In this document: in pieces, positions 63,231-64,000 of the stretch | How the letters are laid out: the number at the start of each line of letters is the position of its first letter | Position numbering within the stretch: position 1 is the first letter of the stretch | Assembly: GCA_016872495.1 (NCBI GenBank) | Contig: VGZT01000001.1 | Span: forward strand, 1-64,000 | Direction of reading: 5' to 3' | Length of the DNA: 64,000 nucleotides | From: SAR202 cluster bacterium | Lineage (GTDB): Bacteria; Chloroflexota; Dehalococcoidia; Lucifugimonadales; Lucifugimonadaceae | The notes under the pieces: model-generated | What the model saw: only the letters and a program-made list of their open reading frames with translations | Told to the model about the DNA's origin: nothing | Databases searched by the model: none | Translations under genes and position numbers: made by a program

Positions 63231-64000
63231 CTAGGCCGTCGAGCCCGGTTCCGCCTGTCCACCCGGTACGGGCCGCCTGGAGGACGGTCCTGCAGCGGCC
63301 GGCGGGCGGGCCGGGGAAGGCGCCCTGCGCGTTTCGGTAGCCGGATTCGGCCAGAGCGCCAGGGCGGTACCTGCGATGAAAACCGGCCCGGCGATCCACA
63401 GCCACCAGGCCAGCGGGTTGATGCTGACGCGCAGTACGAGGCGGCCGTCGCTCAGGAAATCGCTGGGCACCACGTAAAGATCTTCGATCGGCGTCGACCG
63501 GATCGCAGCTCGCACCGACGCCTGATTGAAGGCAGGATAAAAGGCATGCCAGGGCCGGAGCGTTTCGATCAATGTGGCGCCCTTGTAGACGTCGATTGAG
63601 CCGGTTCGCAGGACCCGATCGCTCCTCGGCGTCTCTTCGCTTCCGGTGTAAACGAGTCGGTAGTCGCCGATCGTGGCTGCTTCCCCCGGCCGCAGGGCAA
63701 AATCCCCGCGTTGATCGAAGAACTGCGTGCCAACGACACCGAAAGCCAGCAACAGGATCGCCAGGTGAACAACATAGCCACCGTGCCTGGGCCGGTTACC
63801 ATTCAAGAGCCGCCACCAGCCCAACGCCCAGTTGTCGCCCGCCCTCCGCCTGGCCAGCGTCCCCCGGATCCACTCCTCGGCGATCACCGACGCGACGAAT
63901 ACGAGAACTGCAAAGGCCAGGATCGCGATCGGCTCGCGGATCCCCGCGCTCGCCAAACCGAGCGCCGTCGCTGCGCTCAGCAGCAGCGGGATGGTCAACC
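63231..64000 (-). CDS. ccmF: CcmF/CcsA-type cytochrome c assembly protein, C-terminal part (5' end outside window)
   Basis: The last 256 or so residues of a CcmF-like heme lyase subunit: membrane helices (IAILAFAVLVFVASVIAEEW, GYVVHLAILLLAFGVVG), the periplasmic beta region with FALRPGEAATIGDYRLVYTG, LYVVPSDFLSDGRLVLRVSI and the conserved INPLAWWLWIAGPVFIAGTA. The visible TTG at 63998 is not a credible start because the whole N-terminal two thirds lies beyond the window. C-terminal Pro/Arg-rich tail. Confidence 0.85.
   Translation of the reverse strand, partial: LTIPLLLSAATALGLASAGIREPIAILAFAVLVFVASVIAEEWIRGTLARRRAGDNWALGWWRLLNGNRPRHGGYVVHLAILLLAFGVVGTQFFDQRGDFALRPGEAATIGDYRLVYTGSEETPRSDRVLRTGSIDVYKGATLIETLRPWHAFYPAFNQASVRAAIRSTPIEDLYVVPSDFLSDGRLVLRVSINPLAWWLWIAGPVFIAGTALALWPNPATETRRAPSPARPPAAAGPSSRRPVPGGQAEPGSTA

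Overview
The window is 64 kb of dense, high-GC bacterial chromosome. It carries housekeeping genes (gyrA, rpsF-ssb-rpsR, rplU-rpmA-rpmE, glyA) and near-complete branched-chain amino acid and histidine clusters. The gene mix suggests a member of the Chloroflexota: CimA plus LeuABCD and IlvBNC under T-box control, an HtpX/PspAB pair, DUF3090 and SCO1664-family genes, an F420-type LLM oxidoreductase, an enolase-superfamily dehydratase, a cytosolic-type penicillin acylase homologue, many SDRs and a HadAB-like dehydratase pair. A Dehalococcoidia/SAR202-like lineage is plausible, but this is inference from gene content. UUG and GUG starts are very common. rpsF seems to use AUU, and one amidotransferase-like gene seems to use AUC.

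Layout. 1-2.4 kb (minus): competence genes comEC (cut by the window edge) and comEA. 2.5-4.7 kb: ilvE, an unknown membrane protein and a PAP2-fold protein lacking its catalytic residues. 4.7-7 kb: a PIG-L deacetylase and glyA. 7-12.1 kb: rpsF-ssb-rpsR, a SurA-like foldase, hom and thrC. 12.2-15.4 kb: a FemAB/BioF2-like acetyltransferase, an MshA-like GT4 glycosyltransferase and a convergent tandem-GNAT (MshD-like) protein. 15.5-26.9 kb: a promoter and a leucine-type T-box followed by ilvB-ilvN-ilvC-leuA-(histidine phosphatase)-leuC-(DUF4328 protein)-leuD-leuB-(PLP fold protein). 27.1-29.6 kb: a penicillin acylase homologue behind a good promoter. 29.6-30.4 kb: an apparent gap with a degenerate repeat and hairpins.

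30.4-34.4 kb: an enolase-superfamily dehydratase, a JAMM peptidase, SCO1664, DUF3090 and an LLM oxidoreductase. 34.5-36.4 kb: an isoleucine-type T-box driving cimA. 36.5-37.3 kb: a decayed APH-family phosphotransferase. 37.3-40.6 kb: an inositol-monophosphatase-family protein, divergent from htpX-pspAB and a pseudo-amidotransferase. 40.7-44.5 kb: gyrA, a flavin reductase and a decayed PPOX-type flavoprotein. 44.5-47.6 kb: glutamate dehydrogenase, then rplU-rpmA-rpmE-DUF1385. 47.6-52.5 kb (minus): cob(I)alamin adenosyltransferase, hisH, hisA, a methyltransferase, hisF, a HAD phosphatase and hisIE. 52.6-55.5 kb: an IscA/ErpA-type protein, YgfZ, an aldo-keto reductase and a transposase scrap. 55.8-59.6 kb (minus): a fatty-acid cluster (hadA-like, hadB-like, plsX, fabG, fabL). 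59.8-61.4 kb: two tandem SDRs. 61.6-64 kb (minus): the end of a cytochrome c maturation cluster (ccmF partial, a CcmI-like stub, a secreted/anchored protein).

How it fits together. Leucine and isoleucine supply appear to be sensed separately. The ilv-leu leader has a CTC (Leu) specifier and the cimA leader an ATC (Ile) specifier; both end in intrinsic terminators. CimA with LeuCD and LeuB would give a threonine-independent route to 2-oxobutyrate, while hom and thrC make threonine. Most longer apparent gaps hold either leader RNAs or decayed genes, so this looks like a compact genome with recent gene loss and little intact mobile DNA. I saw no tRNA, rRNA or CRISPR array.
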